64,000 nt of DNA from an uncultured Roseobacter sp. (GCF_947495275.1 NZ_CANLYL010000001.1:496001-560000); one strand, 5' to 3'; shown: positions 20,931 to 30,212, numbered from the stretch's first letter. Program-made: numbers and translations. The notes: generated by a model from the sequence alone, not told the origin.

Positions 20931-22367
20931 TTATCCTTCTTCGACGTCGAGCGGGGCATGTCCCATTTTACGTATGGCGTCAACGATAAGCGCCAGTTTT
21001 GTGCTGAGTGACCCCTTGGCGAGCACGACATCACCGCTGTCGAGATGCCGCTTCAGGTGCGGTGCAGCCTCTTGCGCGGTCGCATACCAGTCACCCCGCT
21101 GCGCATCCGGCAGCAATTCATAAAGCGACCGCATCAATGGCCCGATGCAATGGATCACGTCGAGTTTTTGAGTGGCAGGCAGATGCGCGAGCCCTGCATG
21201 CAGGGCGATCTCATCGGTCCCCAGCTCTTTCATATCGCCCAGATAGGCTATCCGGCGTCCCTTGGAGACACGTCCAATGTCATTTGTCACAGGTGCCGCC
21301 GCCAGAACCTCGATCGCTGCGGCCATGGACGTCGGATTGGCATTGTAGCTGTCATCAATCAGATCGAGCGACAGACGTGTGTCCACGGCGTCCAGATATA
21401 TGCGCTCCCTCTGCCCCCGCCCCTTGTAGGGCTTCCAGCGGCCCAGGGCACCGACGGCCAGCGCCATATCACCCTTCAGTGCGGCCACAACGGCGAGGGC
21501 TCCGAGCGCATTCATCGCAAAATGCCGCCCCGGCGAGGCGATTTTGAACAGGAGCGGCGCGTCGCCCATCTGCGCCTGAACGACCGTGGTCTCATCGCGC
21601 AAATCCGCGCGGATCAGTTTGAAATCATAACCTTCCGTGCCAAAACTGATGTCTCGCAACTTGCAGTCCAGCGCCTTGGCCATGACGATGGCAGCCGTGT
21701 CCATATCGGCGTTGAGCACTGCCACGCCACCCGACTCGACCCCCTCAAAAATCGACGCTTTTTCAACCGCGATCCCGGTGATGTCGTCAAATGCTTCCAG
21801 ATGCGCCGCCGCCACAATTGTCACAAGCGCGACATGGGGCCGCGCCATTTTGGCCAGCGGTGCAATTTCACCGGGATGGTTCATGCCGATCTCGATGACC
21901 GCAAATTCAGTGTCTTCCGGCATCCGCGCCAAGGTCAGCGGCACACCCCAATGGTTGTTGTAACTGGCCACGGAAGCATGGGTGCGCCCCTGGGCTGAAA
22001 GCATTTCAAGCAGCATTTCCTTGGTGGAGGTCTTGCCCACACTGCCGGTCACGGCTGCAACCTTGCCCGACATGCGCGCGCGCGCCGCCCGGCCCAAAGC
22101 TTCCAACCCCGCCAGAACATTCTCGACAATCAGCAGGGGTGCATCTGCGGCCAGCCCCTCAGGTAAATGATCGACAAGGGCAGCTGCGGCACCCTTTTCC
22201 AACGCCTGAGCGACAAATTCATGACCGTCGCGCTGGTCTTTCAGGGCGACAAATAGATCGCCGGGTTGCAAGCTGCGGGTGTCGATGGACACGCCCGTTG
22301 CCGCCCAATCGCCTTGCAGACGCCCGCCGGTCGCCTCGGCAGCAGCGCTGGCTGTCCACAAACTCAT
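20931..22367 (-). CDS. murF: UDP-MurNAc-tripeptide D-alanyl-D-alanine ligase MurF
   Basis: The last of the cytoplasmic Mur ligases, joining D-Ala-D-Ala to the tripeptide nucleotide, 478 residues. The ATP loop AVTGSVGKTSTKEMLLEML, the NNHWGVPLTLARMP stretch, the region EIGMNHPGEI and DSYNANPTSMAAAIEVL are diagnostic. The ATG overlaps the murE stop as ATGA. The dipeptide substrate comes from the ddlB product in the same cluster. Confidence 0.97.
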   Translation of the reverse strand: MSLWTASAAAEATGGRLQGDWAATGVSIDTRSLQPGDLFVALKDQRDGHEFVAQALEKGAAAALVDHLPEGLAADAPLLIVENVLAGLEALGRAARARMSGKVAAVTGSVGKTSTKEMLLEMLSAQGRTHASVASYNNHWGVPLTLARMPEDTEFAVIEIGMNHPGEIAPLAKMARPHVALVTIVAAAHLEAFDDITGIAVEKASIFEGVESGGVAVLNADMDTAAIVMAKALDCKLRDISFGTEGYDFKLIRADLRDETTVVQAQMGDAPLLFKIASPGRHFAMNALGALAVVAALKGDMALAVGALGRWKPYKGRGQRERIYLDAVDTRLSLDLIDDSYNANPTSMAAAIEVLAAAPVTNDIGRVSKGRRIAYLGDMKELGTDEIALHAGLAHLPATQKLDVIHCIGPLMRSLYELLPDAQRGDWYATAQEAAPHLKRHLDSGDVVLAKGSLSTKLALIVDAIRKMGHAPLDVEEG

Positions 22368-23845
22368 GGCATCCTCCCGTCAAGAGCCGCGACCGCAACG
22401 CTGGCCTGTTCGGCATCATCGAACGGCAGAATATCACTGCCGACGGTCTGCCCGGTTTCATGGCCTTTGCCGGCAATCAACAGCGCGTCGCCCGGCCCCA
22501 ACGCGTCGACACCGCGCAGGATCGCCTCCGCCCGGTCGCCCACTTCCAGCGCGTCAGGCGCGCCCAGCAATACCGCCGCGCGGATGGTTTCGGGGTCTTC
22601 GGTGCGCGGATTATCATCCGTCACAATCACCATATCCGCGTTTTCATCAGCCGCCTGCCCCATCAACGGGCGTTTGGTGGCATCGCGGTCACCACCGGCA
22701 CCGACAATCGCAATCAGCCGGCCCAGCACATGCGGTCTGAGTGCCTTGAGCGCAGTCGCAATCGCATCCGGCGTATGCGCGTAATCGACGAAAACCGTCG
22801 CGCCATTGTCGCGCTTGGCGACCAGTTGCATGCGTCCCCGCACGGTTCTGAGATCCTGAAAAGTGTCAAAGACGTGATTGGGTTTTTCGCCGCAGGCAAT
22901 CACCAGTGCCGCCGCGAGCATCACGTTTTCGGCCTGAAAATCGCCAATCAGGTTCAGGCGGCGCACATAGGATTTTCCCAGATGCAGGAACCGAACGGTC
23001 TGGCCGGTAGCATCCACCTGAATATTGCCCAGATGAAAATCACCGATCTGACGCCCCACACTGACCACCGGACATCCACGCGCCGTGGCAATCGCGGCCA
23101 AATCGACGCCGCGTTCTTCTTCGATATTGATGACGGCTTTGGCGTCTTCGGGCAGAACCCGTGCAAAAAGCCCCGCTTTGGCATCGAAATAAGCCTCGAA
23201 ACTGTCGTGGTAATCCAGGTGATCCTGCGTGAAATTCGTGAAACCGGCGGCCTTGAGCGTCACCCCGTCGAGCCTGCGCTGATCCAGCCCGTGGCTGGAA
23301 GCTTCCATCGCCGCATGGGTCACACCGTGGTCTGCCGCCTGCGCCAAAGCCCGGTGCAGGGTTATCGGTTCCGGCGTGGTATGCATCAGCGGCGCGGTCC
23401 AGGCACCTTCCACCCCGGTTGTGCCCAGATTGATCGCGTTATGCCCCAGCAAGGTCCAGATCTGACGCACGAAGGTGCTGACGGAAGTTTTGCCATTGGT
23501 GCCCGTGACGGCGATCATGACAGGCGGCTGACGCCCGAACCAGAGCGAAGCCGCGCGCGCCAGAGCCTCGCGTGGTGCGGTGGTGACAATCAGGGCAGCA
23601 TCACTTTCAGCCAGCACGTCCGCCGCGATCCGGGCACCTTCCGCGTCCGTCAGGATCGCTGCCGCCCCCATCCGTAGTGCATATTGAATGAACTCGGCCC
23701 CGTGCATTTTCACGCCCGGCATCGCCGCGAAAAGAAACCCCTCCTCCACGTCGCGGCTGTCCACGGCAAGACCGGTGATGTCGGGGTTCCGGCCCCCGAT
23801 CGCGGTGAGCCCCAAGGATGAAACTGTCTTTACCTGATCGCTCAT
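22364..23845 (-). CDS. murE: UDP-MurNAc-dipeptide:meso-diaminopimelate ligase MurE
   Basis: A Mur ligase of 493 residues that adds the third amino acid of the stem peptide. The ATP loop is VTGTNGKTSVSTFVRQIW. The substrate motif is DDNPRTEDP. The DNPR form is the one found in enzymes that use meso-diaminopimelate rather than lysine, which fits a Gram-negative cell wall. FTNFTQDHLDYH lies between them. It starts 19 bases after the ftsI stop and overlaps murF at its end. Confidence 0.96.
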   Translation of the reverse strand: MSDQVKTVSSLGLTAIGGRNPDITGLAVDSRDVEEGFLFAAMPGVKMHGAEFIQYALRMGAAAILTDAEGARIAADVLAESDAALIVTTAPREALARAASLWFGRQPPVMIAVTGTNGKTSVSTFVRQIWTLLGHNAINLGTTGVEGAWTAPLMHTTPEPITLHRALAQAADHGVTHAAMEASSHGLDQRRLDGVTLKAAGFTNFTQDHLDYHDSFEAYFDAKAGLFARVLPEDAKAVINIEEERGVDLAAIATARGCPVVSVGRQIGDFHLGNIQVDATGQTVRFLHLGKSYVRRLNLIGDFQAENVMLAAALVIACGEKPNHVFDTFQDLRTVRGRMQLVAKRDNGATVFVDYAHTPDAIATALKALRPHVLGRLIAIVGAGGDRDATKRPLMGQAADENADMVIVTDDNPRTEDPETIRAAVLLGAPDALEVGDRAEAILRGVDALGPGDALLIAGKGHETGQTVGSDILPFDDAEQASVAVAALDGRMP

Positions 23846-23864
23846 TGCCCCCGCCTTTGTCGGC

Positions 23865-25646
23865 TTAGTTCTTGGTGAGCTTTATATCGGTCAATTCCTG
23901 AGGTTCAACGGTTGGTCGCAACCCCAGAAGGGGTGCCACACGCTTGATCATCTCTGCCGCCACGGGCACGGCGGTCCAGCCTGCCGTGCGGCGCGGCTTG
24001 TCGCCGATGGTATCCACCGGCTCATCAAGCGTGACAATCAGGACGTATCGCGGATCATGCGCGGGGAAGATCGAGGCAAACGTCGCGATAACCTTGTCGT
24101 CATAATACCCCCCCTGCGGGCGCGGTTTGTCCGCCGTGCCGGTCTTGCCGCCCACCGCATAACCCGCCACATCGCCAAAGCTGGCGGTGCCATCCGTCAC
24201 CACGCGCCGCAACATCTTGCGCGCGGCTTTGGAGGAAGCTTCGGAGAACACGCGCTGCCCAAGCTGTGGGCCATCCTGTCTCAGGATTGTCGGCTGGACC
24301 TTCAGCCCGCCATTTGCAATCGCCGCATAACCTGCCGCCAGATGCATCGGCGAGGTCGACAGCCCATGACCGTAGGAGATGGTCATGGTGCTCAACTCGG
24401 ACCAGTTGCGCGGCAAAAGCGGTTTTCCTGTCGCCGCCTCGACGATTTCGAAACCCGTCGCCTCCAGCATGCCCAACTCTTTGAGAAAACCGCGCTGCCT
24501 TTCGGCACCGATCTGCATGGCCAGACGCGCCGTGCCGATATTTGACGATTTTTCTATGATCTTCGAGACGGTGAGCGTATCGCCGTAGTTGCGGAAATCA
24601 CGAATGCGGAATTTGCCCCAACGCAGCGGGCCTTTGGTGTCGATCACCGTTTGCGGGTTCACCAACCCCAGATCCATCGCCTGTGCGACCGTGAATATCT
24701 TGAAGGTCGAACCCAGTTCATAGACGCCCTGAACCGAACGGTTGAAAAGCGGGCTGTCGGATTGATCCCCTTTGGTCGCCGGGCGGGGCCGGTCGTTGGG
24801 ATCGAACGTCGGCAAGGAGACGACGCTGATCACCTCACCGGTGTGGACATCCATCAGAATTGATGTGGCCCCTTTGGCGTTCATCAGTCTCATACCGCCA
24901 TAAAGCACACGCTCAGCAGCTGCCTGCACCGTCAGGTCAAGTGATAACGCCAAAGGTCTGTTACCATTGGCCGGATCGCGCAGATGATCGTCGAAATATT
25001 TCTCGACCCCCGCCACGCCGATGACTTCGGCGGCATGCACGCCTTCGCGACCGTAGCTGGCGCCGCCCAGCACATGCGCCGCCAGACGCCCGTTCGGATA
25101 TAGCCGCATGTCACGTGACCCAAAGAGCAGACCGGGATCGCCAATTTCATGTACAGCCTGCATCTGTTCCGGGCTGATCTTGCGCTTGATCCAGATGAAT
25201 TTGCGCGCACCTGTGAAATCTTCGAGCAGTTCCTTTTCTTCCAAATCGGGGAAAATTGCTGCGAGTTCGCGCGCCGAATGGGCCGGATCAATCATATGGG
25301 GCGGTTGCGCATAAAGCGAATGGGTTTCGAAGTTCGTGGCCAAAAGGCGGCCCTGCCTGTCCACGATGTCGGCGCGCGAGGCGTGTATGCGACTGCCAGG
25401 CGCTTCGACCTGCGGCTCTACCGGTTCCGCCGTTGCCAGCATGCCCATACGCGTGCCAACCACACTGAAGGCAACCACGAAAAACAGCCCCAGGACCAGC
25501 AAGCGGCCTTCGGCGCGCTGACGGGCTTGATCGCGCATCTGCTCATGGCGGATGCGAATGTTTTCGCGCTCGATAGCGTCGGGGTTTTCCCCCTTTGCGC
25601 GGGCCTCCAGAATGCGGGCCAGCGGACGAAGCGGTGTGCGGATCAT
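23865..25646 (-). CDS. ftsI: Septal peptidoglycan transpeptidase FtsI (PBP3)
   Basis: A class B penicillin-binding protein of 593 residues. A cytoplasmic tail and one membrane anchor (LLVLGLFFVVAFSVVG) come first, then the PBP dimerisation domain, then the transpeptidase domain with all three active-site motifs: STFK with the acylated Ser, SSN, and KTGT in AVGGKTGTADK. It cross-links septal glycan together with FtsW. The start overlaps the ftsL stop as ATGA. Confidence 0.97.
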   Translation of the reverse strand: MIRTPLRPLARILEARAKGENPDAIERENIRIRHEQMRDQARQRAEGRLLVLGLFFVVAFSVVGTRMGMLATAEPVEPQVEAPGSRIHASRADIVDRQGRLLATNFETHSLYAQPPHMIDPAHSARELAAIFPDLEEKELLEDFTGARKFIWIKRKISPEQMQAVHEIGDPGLLFGSRDMRLYPNGRLAAHVLGGASYGREGVHAAEVIGVAGVEKYFDDHLRDPANGNRPLALSLDLTVQAAAERVLYGGMRLMNAKGATSILMDVHTGEVISVVSLPTFDPNDRPRPATKGDQSDSPLFNRSVQGVYELGSTFKIFTVAQAMDLGLVNPQTVIDTKGPLRWGKFRIRDFRNYGDTLTVSKIIEKSSNIGTARLAMQIGAERQRGFLKELGMLEATGFEIVEAATGKPLLPRNWSELSTMTISYGHGLSTSPMHLAAGYAAIANGGLKVQPTILRQDGPQLGQRVFSEASSKAARKMLRRVVTDGTASFGDVAGYAVGGKTGTADKPRPQGGYYDDKVIATFASIFPAHDPRYVLIVTLDEPVDTIGDKPRRTAGWTAVPVAAEMIKRVAPLLGLRPTVEPQELTDIKLTKN

Positions 25647-25993
25647 GGGCGGGCCTCCCCGGTCAGGTTGATCACATCTACCGGATTTGTGATCGGCAGC
25701 AGAGGATCAGGCGGATACGCCACCTGATCGACATATCCAAATTGTTCCGGATGCAATTCCAGCAAACCGAGCCGGTCGTAGTTGATTTCCGCCAGATCAC
25801 GCAGCCGATCAGGACGGTTCAGATAAGCCCATTCAGCACGCAGCACCGCAAGGCGTTCATGCGCCGCGCGAATTTCCTGCCGCAGGTCTCTGGTCTCGGA
25901 AAGAGCTGCCTGCGTGGCGTAGTTTTCACGGTAGGCCCAAAATGCCAGGCTGATCACGCTCAGCGTCGTGAGAATATATAATAACGTGCGCAT
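25643..25993 (-). CDS. ftsL: Cell division protein FtsL
   Basis: A small bitopic protein of 116 residues that links FtsQ, FtsB and the FtsWI pair. One N-terminal membrane helix (LLYILTTLSVISLAFWAY) is followed by a coiled coil rich in Leu, Arg and Glu (SETRDLRQEIRAAHERLAVL), the standard FtsL build. The ATG shares a base with the rsmH stop codon (TGATG). An in-frame TTG one codon upstream is less likely. Sequence conservation in this family is low, so the call rests on structure and on the place between rsmH and ftsI. Confidence 0.88.
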   Translation of the reverse strand: MRTLLYILTTLSVISLAFWAYRENYATQAALSETRDLRQEIRAAHERLAVLRAEWAYLNRPDRLRDLAEINYDRLGLLELHPEQFGYVDQVAYPPDPLLPITNPVDVINLTGEARP

Positions 25994-26985
25994 CAAATAA
26001 CCTCTTTCACCATCGGCATGCCAATGGCTTTCGCTTCTATATCTTTCGCCGGTGCGTCCGTGCGGATCGCCACGCGCAGCTTGGCAGACCGCGCGCGCGG
26101 ATTGGCGGCAATTTCTTCTGCATCCGCCACAATCGCCTTGCGCGATTTCAGGGCAAATGCCGCCGGTTCCTGCTTGGCCTGCGGCGCGTACCGATTTGCG
26201 TTTCCGCCTGCACCGGCCCGTTGGGTCAGAAACCTTTTCACCATCCGGTCCTCAACAGAATGAAACGTGACAACGGCGAGATAACCACTCGGTTTCAGAG
26301 CGCGCTCCGCCGCCATAAGCCCTTGGAAAAGCTCACCATATTCGTCATTCACAGCGATTCTCAACGCCTGAAAACTGCGCGTGGCCGGATGCGACTGACC
26401 GGGTTTGACGCGTGGCAAACAGCTCTCGATGATACCCGCCAACCGCAAGGTGGTGGTGATTTTTTCGGATGCCCGTTCCCGCAAAATCGCTTTGGCGATG
26501 CGACGGCTTGCGCGCTCTTCCCCGAACTGAAAAAGGATATTTGCGATCACCTCTTCGGAGGCTTCATTCACGATATCCGCCGCCGAAATGCCCTCCTGAC
26601 TCATGCGCATGTCCAGCGGACCGTCGCGCATGAAGGAAAACCCGCGCTCTGCCAAATCGAGCTGCATGGAAGAAACGCCAAGATCAAGCACCACACCATC
26701 CAGAGCGCTGGCATAGCTGTCCATTTGGGAAAACACCCCAGGCTGCTGAACCAGACGCGCACCGTAGTCGGCCGACCAATCCGCCGCCATTTCAAAAGCC
26801 AGAGGATCACGATCAACAGCAATGACAGTCTGAGCCCCCGCATCCAGCAGTCCCCGCGTGTAACCACCGGCGCCGAAAGTGCCGTCCAGCCATGTGCCTG
26901 CTACCGGACCAACCGCTTTCAGGATCGCGGACAACAGGACGGGAATGTGGGGGGCAGAAGGGTCGGAGGAGGCCGCAGCAGCCAT
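25993..26985 (-). CDS. rsmH: 16S rRNA (cytosine(1402)-N4)-methyltransferase RsmH
   Basis: An S-adenosylmethionine-dependent enzyme of 330 residues that methylates C1402 in the decoding centre of 16S rRNA; formerly MraW. Motifs seen are [13 protein letters not shown], the SAM loop [45 protein letters not shown] and the late [14 protein letters not shown]. It follows mraZ after 3 bases and overlaps ftsL by one base, so it is the second gene of the dcw operon, as usual. Confidence 0.96.
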   Translation of the reverse strand: MAAAASSDPSAPHIPVLLSAILKAVGPVAGTWLDGTFGAGGYTRGLLDAGAQTVIAVDRDPLAFEMAADWSADYGARLVQQPGVFSQMDSYASALDGVVLDLGVSSMQLDLAERGFSFMRDGPLDMRMSQEGISAADIVNEASEEVIANILFQFGEERASRRIAKAILRERASEKITTTLRLAGIIESCLPRVKPGQSHPATRSFQALRIAVNDEYGELFQGLMAAERALKPSGYLAVVTFHSVEDRMVKRFLTQRAGAGGNANRYAPQAKQEPAAFALKSRKAIVADAEEIAANPRARSAKLRVAIRTDAPAKDIEAKAIGMPMVKEVI

Positions 26986-26988
26986 GGT

Positions 26989-27492
26989 TTACGCCCCCTG
27001 TTTGCCGTCCAAAAACGCCATGGGATCAAAATCTTCCGGCAGATCATCGAGCCAGGCTTCGGTCTTGGAAGCCTCTTCCGCTTCATAGGTTTCCGGCCGC
27101 CATATCTGGAACGTGTCGCCTGCGGCGATGAAAAACGCTTCCTTGTCGAGGTCGATCTTCTGGCGCAGTTTTGCAGGCAGAACGAGCCGACCGGTTTCAT
27201 CCACCGACGTCGGAAAGGACTGTCCGTGAAACAGCCTCTGGAGCATCTTGCGCTCCATTGATCCCCGCGGCAGGGCGTCGATCTTGTCGTCCACCTCGTT
27301 GATGGCTTCCATGGTGTAGCATTCAAGGTAGTTGCGACGGTGGTCCCCATAGACGATGACCAGTTCCGGTGCATCTCCAGAGGTCCAATTTGGATCAGCA
27401 GCCTCGATCACACGCCGAAAAGAGGCCGGGATAGAGACCCGCCCCTTTGTGTCGACCTTATGATGGCTTTCGCCTCTGAACCTGCGGTTCAC
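26989..27492 (-). CDS. mraZ: Transcriptional regulator MraZ
   Basis: The first gene of the dcw cluster, 167 residues. It carries two copies of the AbrB-like MraZ fold, each with the diagnostic DxxGR and PxxLR or PxxFR elements: DTKGRVSIPASFR in the first half and DETGRLVLPAKLR in the second. MraZ proteins bind repeats upstream of their own gene and control the dcw operon. The start is GTG with AAGG 4 bases upstream. Immediately upstream GGGATAAG occurs twice, 36 bases apart, which could be part of the operator. Confidence 0.94.
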   Translation of the reverse strand: MNRRFRGESHHKVDTKGRVSIPASFRRVIEAADPNWTSGDAPELVIVYGDHRRNYLECYTMEAINEVDDKIDALPRGSMERKMLQRLFHGQSFPTSVDETGRLVLPAKLRQKIDLDKEAFFIAAGDTFQIWRPETYEAEEASKTEAWLDDLPEDFDPMAFLDGKQGA

Positions 27493-27495
27493 TGC

Positions 27496-27539
27496 CTTAT
27501 CCCAATCTTTCGCGCCACATTAGGTTTGACGCTTATCCC
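27496..27539 (-). promoter_or_regulatory. Possible MraZ operator (direct repeat GGGATAAG)
   Basis: On the minus strand GGGATAAG occurs at 27532-27539 and again at 27496-27503, next to the mraZ start. Known MraZ operators contain tandem GGG-containing repeats before mraZ; the spacing here (36 bases) is longer than in the classical sites, so this is only a candidate. Confidence 0.3.
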
Positions 27540-27546
27540 CCTGCCG

Positions 27547-27593
27547 TGAAATGGAAACGGCGGGTTGATCTGCTGCCACTGATCAACCCGCCG
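27547..27593 (-). terminator. Leader terminator-like hairpin before mraZ
   Basis: A perfect 13-bp inverted repeat (CGGCGGGTTGATC and its complement) with a 10-base loop, followed on the minus strand by GTTTCCATTTC. The U-tract is weak, which suits partial termination that lets some transcripts run into mraZ. Confidence 0.6.
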
Positions 27594-27768
27594 CCCTCGT
27601 CCCGCACTTGCGGGGAAGTCCAGCTGCGCGCGCCACCTGGGGGGATGTCTGCTCGCTCGCGCGCCGGATCTCTTGGTCTGATGAAAGCGAGGTGCCTGTA
27701 TGAAACCTGCTAGAGTTTTTTGTCTTGCCTGGGGTCGTTTGGTGCCCCTGTCTCGTTCTCATCTGATG
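27558..27768 (-). ncRNA. Candidate UpsM-like small RNA in the mraZ leader
   Basis: In Rhodobacter sphaeroides the dcw leader gives rise to an sRNA, UpsM (upstream of mraZ), by early termination and processing. Here the same place shows the needed parts. A promoter-like TTGCTG-17-CTATAC at 27776-27804 predicts a start near 27768. About 200 bases downstream there is a perfect 13-bp hairpin (27558-27570 with 27581-27593). The implied length of about 210 nt agrees with what I remember of UpsM (roughly 200 nt). I compared position and architecture only, not sequence. A frame on the minus strand at 27583-27933 has no protein-like features. Confidence 0.6.
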
Positions 27769-27775
27769 CCATAAG

Positions 27776-27804
27776 GTATAGCGTGGGAATTCATGGTACA
27801 GCAA
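27776..27804 (-). promoter_or_regulatory. Candidate dcw/UpsM promoter, RpoH-like
   Basis: On the minus strand TTGCTG (27799-27804) and CTATAC (27776-27781) are 17 bases apart. CTATNN at -10 resembles sites used by heat-shock sigma factors RpoHI/RpoHII in Rhodobacter. A similar pair, TTGCTG-18-CTATCT, precedes the DUF1127 gene at 30213-30242. Confidence 0.45.
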
Positions 27805-28163
27805 GGGATTTTTAGTTACCAAACCTCTAACTCTCAATTCATGCGTTAAGAAATGCTGTGTTTTCTGCAAGAAATCGCCGAATATCGAGAACAAGTTGTA
27901 TAAACTGCAGCCAGAACTACTAAATATAGACAACGCCTTAGAGGCATTGGTTTCCCCCGATTTCCCAAATTATTTCCATATTCTTTGCAAGCCAAGCATA
28001 TGTTCTCTCTACGTTCCAAAAGCCAAGCGGCTATTCAAACGCATTACTTGCCAAAAATTCGGAGTTTGATTCGTTTTGAACCTTTGTTCATGGCATCTCG
28101 CCGCACATAAAGCCGGTGCGTCCCATCATTTCCCATGACCGGTAGCCGAAAGAGAATCTTCAT

Positions 28164-29003
28164 ATGGGTGTGTCACCCACAGGGATTACGCGATACAGCA
28201 GTCGGCAAATCAAATCGGAAAGTTACGAATCTGTGAGTAAACCCATCGATATCCTCGGCCGATCCTTCAGGCTCATCTTCGCTGAACCCGGTCGGACGCT
28301 GAAAGTCATCGCGCCGGGCGTGGCCCTTGTTGCCGTCGCCACAGCCTTTTTGTTCGGCAGCCTTGCCAATATGTCAGACAATGATTTGACGCCTCCTGAA
28401 CCGGTCAGCTGGCCCCTCGTTGTTGTGGCCATCATAGTGGGGCTTCTGGGCGCGATGGTCTTCGCAATTTTCTGGCACCGCCACGCTCTTTTGGAAGGTG
28501 ACCAACGTGAAGACGTCATGCGACCGACCTCCGCGATCTATGGTGCGTATTTCAAATGCGCCTTGATTGTCGGTTTCGTGTTCTTCGTCGTGGCCTTGCT
28601 GGGATCAATCGCGACCGGCTTTGTCGTGGCAATCCTCGCCGCCGCAACGGGCCCCGTCGGCGCCGTGATCTCTATCATCCTGTTCCTCGTTCTGGCGATC
28701 GTCTTGTCCTGGGTTTTGCTGAGGATCAGCCTGATCCTTCCGGCTGCCGCGACAGGGCACATCATGACGTACTCAGAAAGTTGGGAAGCAACCCGAGCAT
28801 CGTCGCGGGATATTTTCTGGACGGCCGTTCTGCTTGGCGTGATCAATGTGGTTCTGGAGCAACTGGCCCAGGGATTGATACTCGCCGTTCCCAACCTCGC
28901 GATCTTCTTCGCCGTCTTGCAGGGGTTACTTCAATCCCTGATCTACGTCAGCGTATTGAGCACGTTATACGGTCATTTGGTTCAAGGTCGCCCTTTGACG
29001 TGA
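28164..29003 (+). CDS. Polytopic membrane protein of unknown function
   Basis: A protein of 279 residues with about six hydrophobic helices, beginning after a 45-residue cytoplasmic head that contains SKPIDILGRSFRLIF. The layout resembles the YciC or glycerophosphodiester-phosphodiesterase membrane-domain type of proteins, but I cannot name a family with confidence. There are no visible catalytic motifs. The Shine-Dalgarno sequence is weak (AGAGA), and a GTG at 28233 is an alternative start that would remove most of the head. It converges with the mrp gene, with only 16 bases between them. Confidence 0.7.
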   Translation: MGVSPTGITRYSSRQIKSESYESVSKPIDILGRSFRLIFAEPGRTLKVIAPGVALVAVATAFLFGSLANMSDNDLTPPEPVSWPLVVVAIIVGLLGAMVFAIFWHRHALLEGDQREDVMRPTSAIYGAYFKCALIVGFVFFVVALLGSIATGFVVAILAAATGPVGAVISIILFLVLAIVLSWVLLRISLILPAAATGHIMTYSESWEATRASSRDIFWTAVLLGVINVVLEQLAQGLILAVPNLAIFFAVLQGLLQSLIYVSVLSTLYGHLVQGRPLT

Positions 29004-29011
29004 CAACGCTT

Positions 29012-29035
29012 GGGCGGCACTAGGCCATGCCGCCC
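29012..29035. terminator. Possible shared hairpin between convergent genes
   Basis: GGGCGGCA and its complement TGCCGCCC with an 8-base loop lie between the membrane-protein gene and mrp, overlapping the last mrp codons. No clear T-tract follows on either strand, so its action as a terminator is doubtful. Confidence 0.35.
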
Positions 29036-30090
29036 TTGATCAACCGATCAGCAATACGGGCATAGGCTTCGGCCATGGGACCTTCACCCACCGCAATGGG
29101 CGTACCGCCATCCCCGGCAAGGCGCGTTTCGAGGTCAATCGGTAGCGCCCCCAGAAGCGGCACACCCATTTTCGCGGCCTCGGCAGCGACCCCACCCTGA
29201 CCAAATATCTGATGCTCTGAGCCGCAATCGGGGCAGATAAACAAGGACATGTTTTCGATCAGCCCCAAGACAGGCGTCTTGAGCGTGGCAAACATATCAA
29301 GAGCCTTGCGCGCATCAATCAGAGCCACATCCTGAGGGGTCGAGACGACAATAGCACCGGTGAGTTCTGATTTGGTGCACAGGGTCAGTTGCACATCACC
29401 CGTGCCGGGGGGCAGGTCGACGATCAGCACGTCAAGCTCGCCCCATTCCACCTGCCCCAGCATCTGCTGCAGCGCGCCCATCAGCATCGGCCCGCGCCAG
29501 ACGACGGCCTTACCCTCCTCCAGCATGAACCCGATCGACATCAGCGTCACACCATGTGCGTGCAGCGGGATAATCGTTTTGCCATCCGGCGAAGCCGGAC
29601 GTTTGTTGACCCCCATCATGCGCGGTTGCGACGGGCCATAGATATCCGCATCCAGCAACCCTACTTTTCGGCCAGCCTTCGCCAAGGCGACGGCAAGGTT
29701 GGAGGAGACAGTGGATTTGCCCACACCGCCCTTACCTGACCCGATGGCCAGAATGCGCTTCACACCACTGGGCTTGCTGGGCCCGTCCTGCGGTTTAGGA
29801 TGACCGCCGATTTTCAGACTGGGCGGGGCTGGTTTTTCGGCGGGGCCGTGCGCCGTCAACGCAACCGACGCCTGCCCAACACCTGGCAGTTCCGATACCA
29901 ACTTCTCTGCGGCATCCCGTATCGGGCCCATTTGGCGCGCCACTTCAGGTGTCGGGGCCTCTATCACAAAGCGCACCTTATCGCCGTCAACGGTCAGCGC
30001 CCGAATCAAATCATGCGCCAGCAGGCTTTTACCGTCCGGCAACGAGATCCGTTCCAGCACGGCTTCAATTTCGGCCTTTGTCACAGACAT
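29020..30090 (-). CDS. Mrp/NBP35-family iron-sulfur carrier ATPase (ApbC type)
   Basis: A P-loop protein of 356 residues. An N-terminal MIP18-like domain (about residues 1-75) precedes the ATPase domain with a deviant Walker A loop, GSGKGGVGKSTVSSNLA, then RGPMLMGALQQ and the Walker B-like DVLIVDLPPGTGD. CPDCG near residue 265 supplies the CxxC pair that binds a bridging iron-sulfur cluster in this family. It is expected to deliver clusters to target proteins in the cytoplasm. The start at 30090 is supported by GAGGAG 9 bases upstream; the longer in-frame reading adds an unconserved head. Confidence 0.92.
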   Translation of the reverse strand: MSVTKAEIEAVLERISLPDGKSLLAHDLIRALTVDGDKVRFVIEAPTPEVARQMGPIRDAAEKLVSELPGVGQASVALTAHGPAEKPAPPSLKIGGHPKPQDGPSKPSGVKRILAIGSGKGGVGKSTVSSNLAVALAKAGRKVGLLDADIYGPSQPRMMGVNKRPASPDGKTIIPLHAHGVTLMSIGFMLEEGKAVVWRGPMLMGALQQMLGQVEWGELDVLIVDLPPGTGDVQLTLCTKSELTGAIVVSTPQDVALIDARKALDMFATLKTPVLGLIENMSLFICPDCGSEHQIFGQGGVAAEAAKMGVPLLGALPIDLETRLAGDGGTPIAVGEGPMAEAYARIADRLIKGGMA

Positions 30091-30212
30091 GCTCAATTTC
30101 TCCTCATGCGCGCCGATTTTTCCGGCATGCGCTTCCGCTAACACTAGTTAGTGCGTCCAACTGCCTAACCCTATAGCGACACGCATAAATTTACGCTAGG
30201 TCGCCCATGCAA

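Larger units (their letters stand above)
27493..28163. other. mraZ leader and intergenic region
   Basis: A gene-free stretch of 671 bases between mraZ and the divergent membrane-protein gene. The half near mraZ holds a candidate promoter, a region with the layout of the UpsM small RNA, and a long hairpin. The half from about 27810 to 28160 is AT-richer and shows nothing I can name; it may carry the promoter for the plus-strand gene. Confidence 0.6.

Noticed and set aside
22139-23677. Plus-strand frame of 512 codons over murE
   Set aside because: Antisense to murE and murF, without recognisable domains; His/Arg/Gln-rich shadow composition.
27583-27933. Minus-strand frame of 116 codons upstream of mraZ
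   Set aside because: It covers the candidate leader RNA and its hairpin; the translation is low-complexity with no domain.
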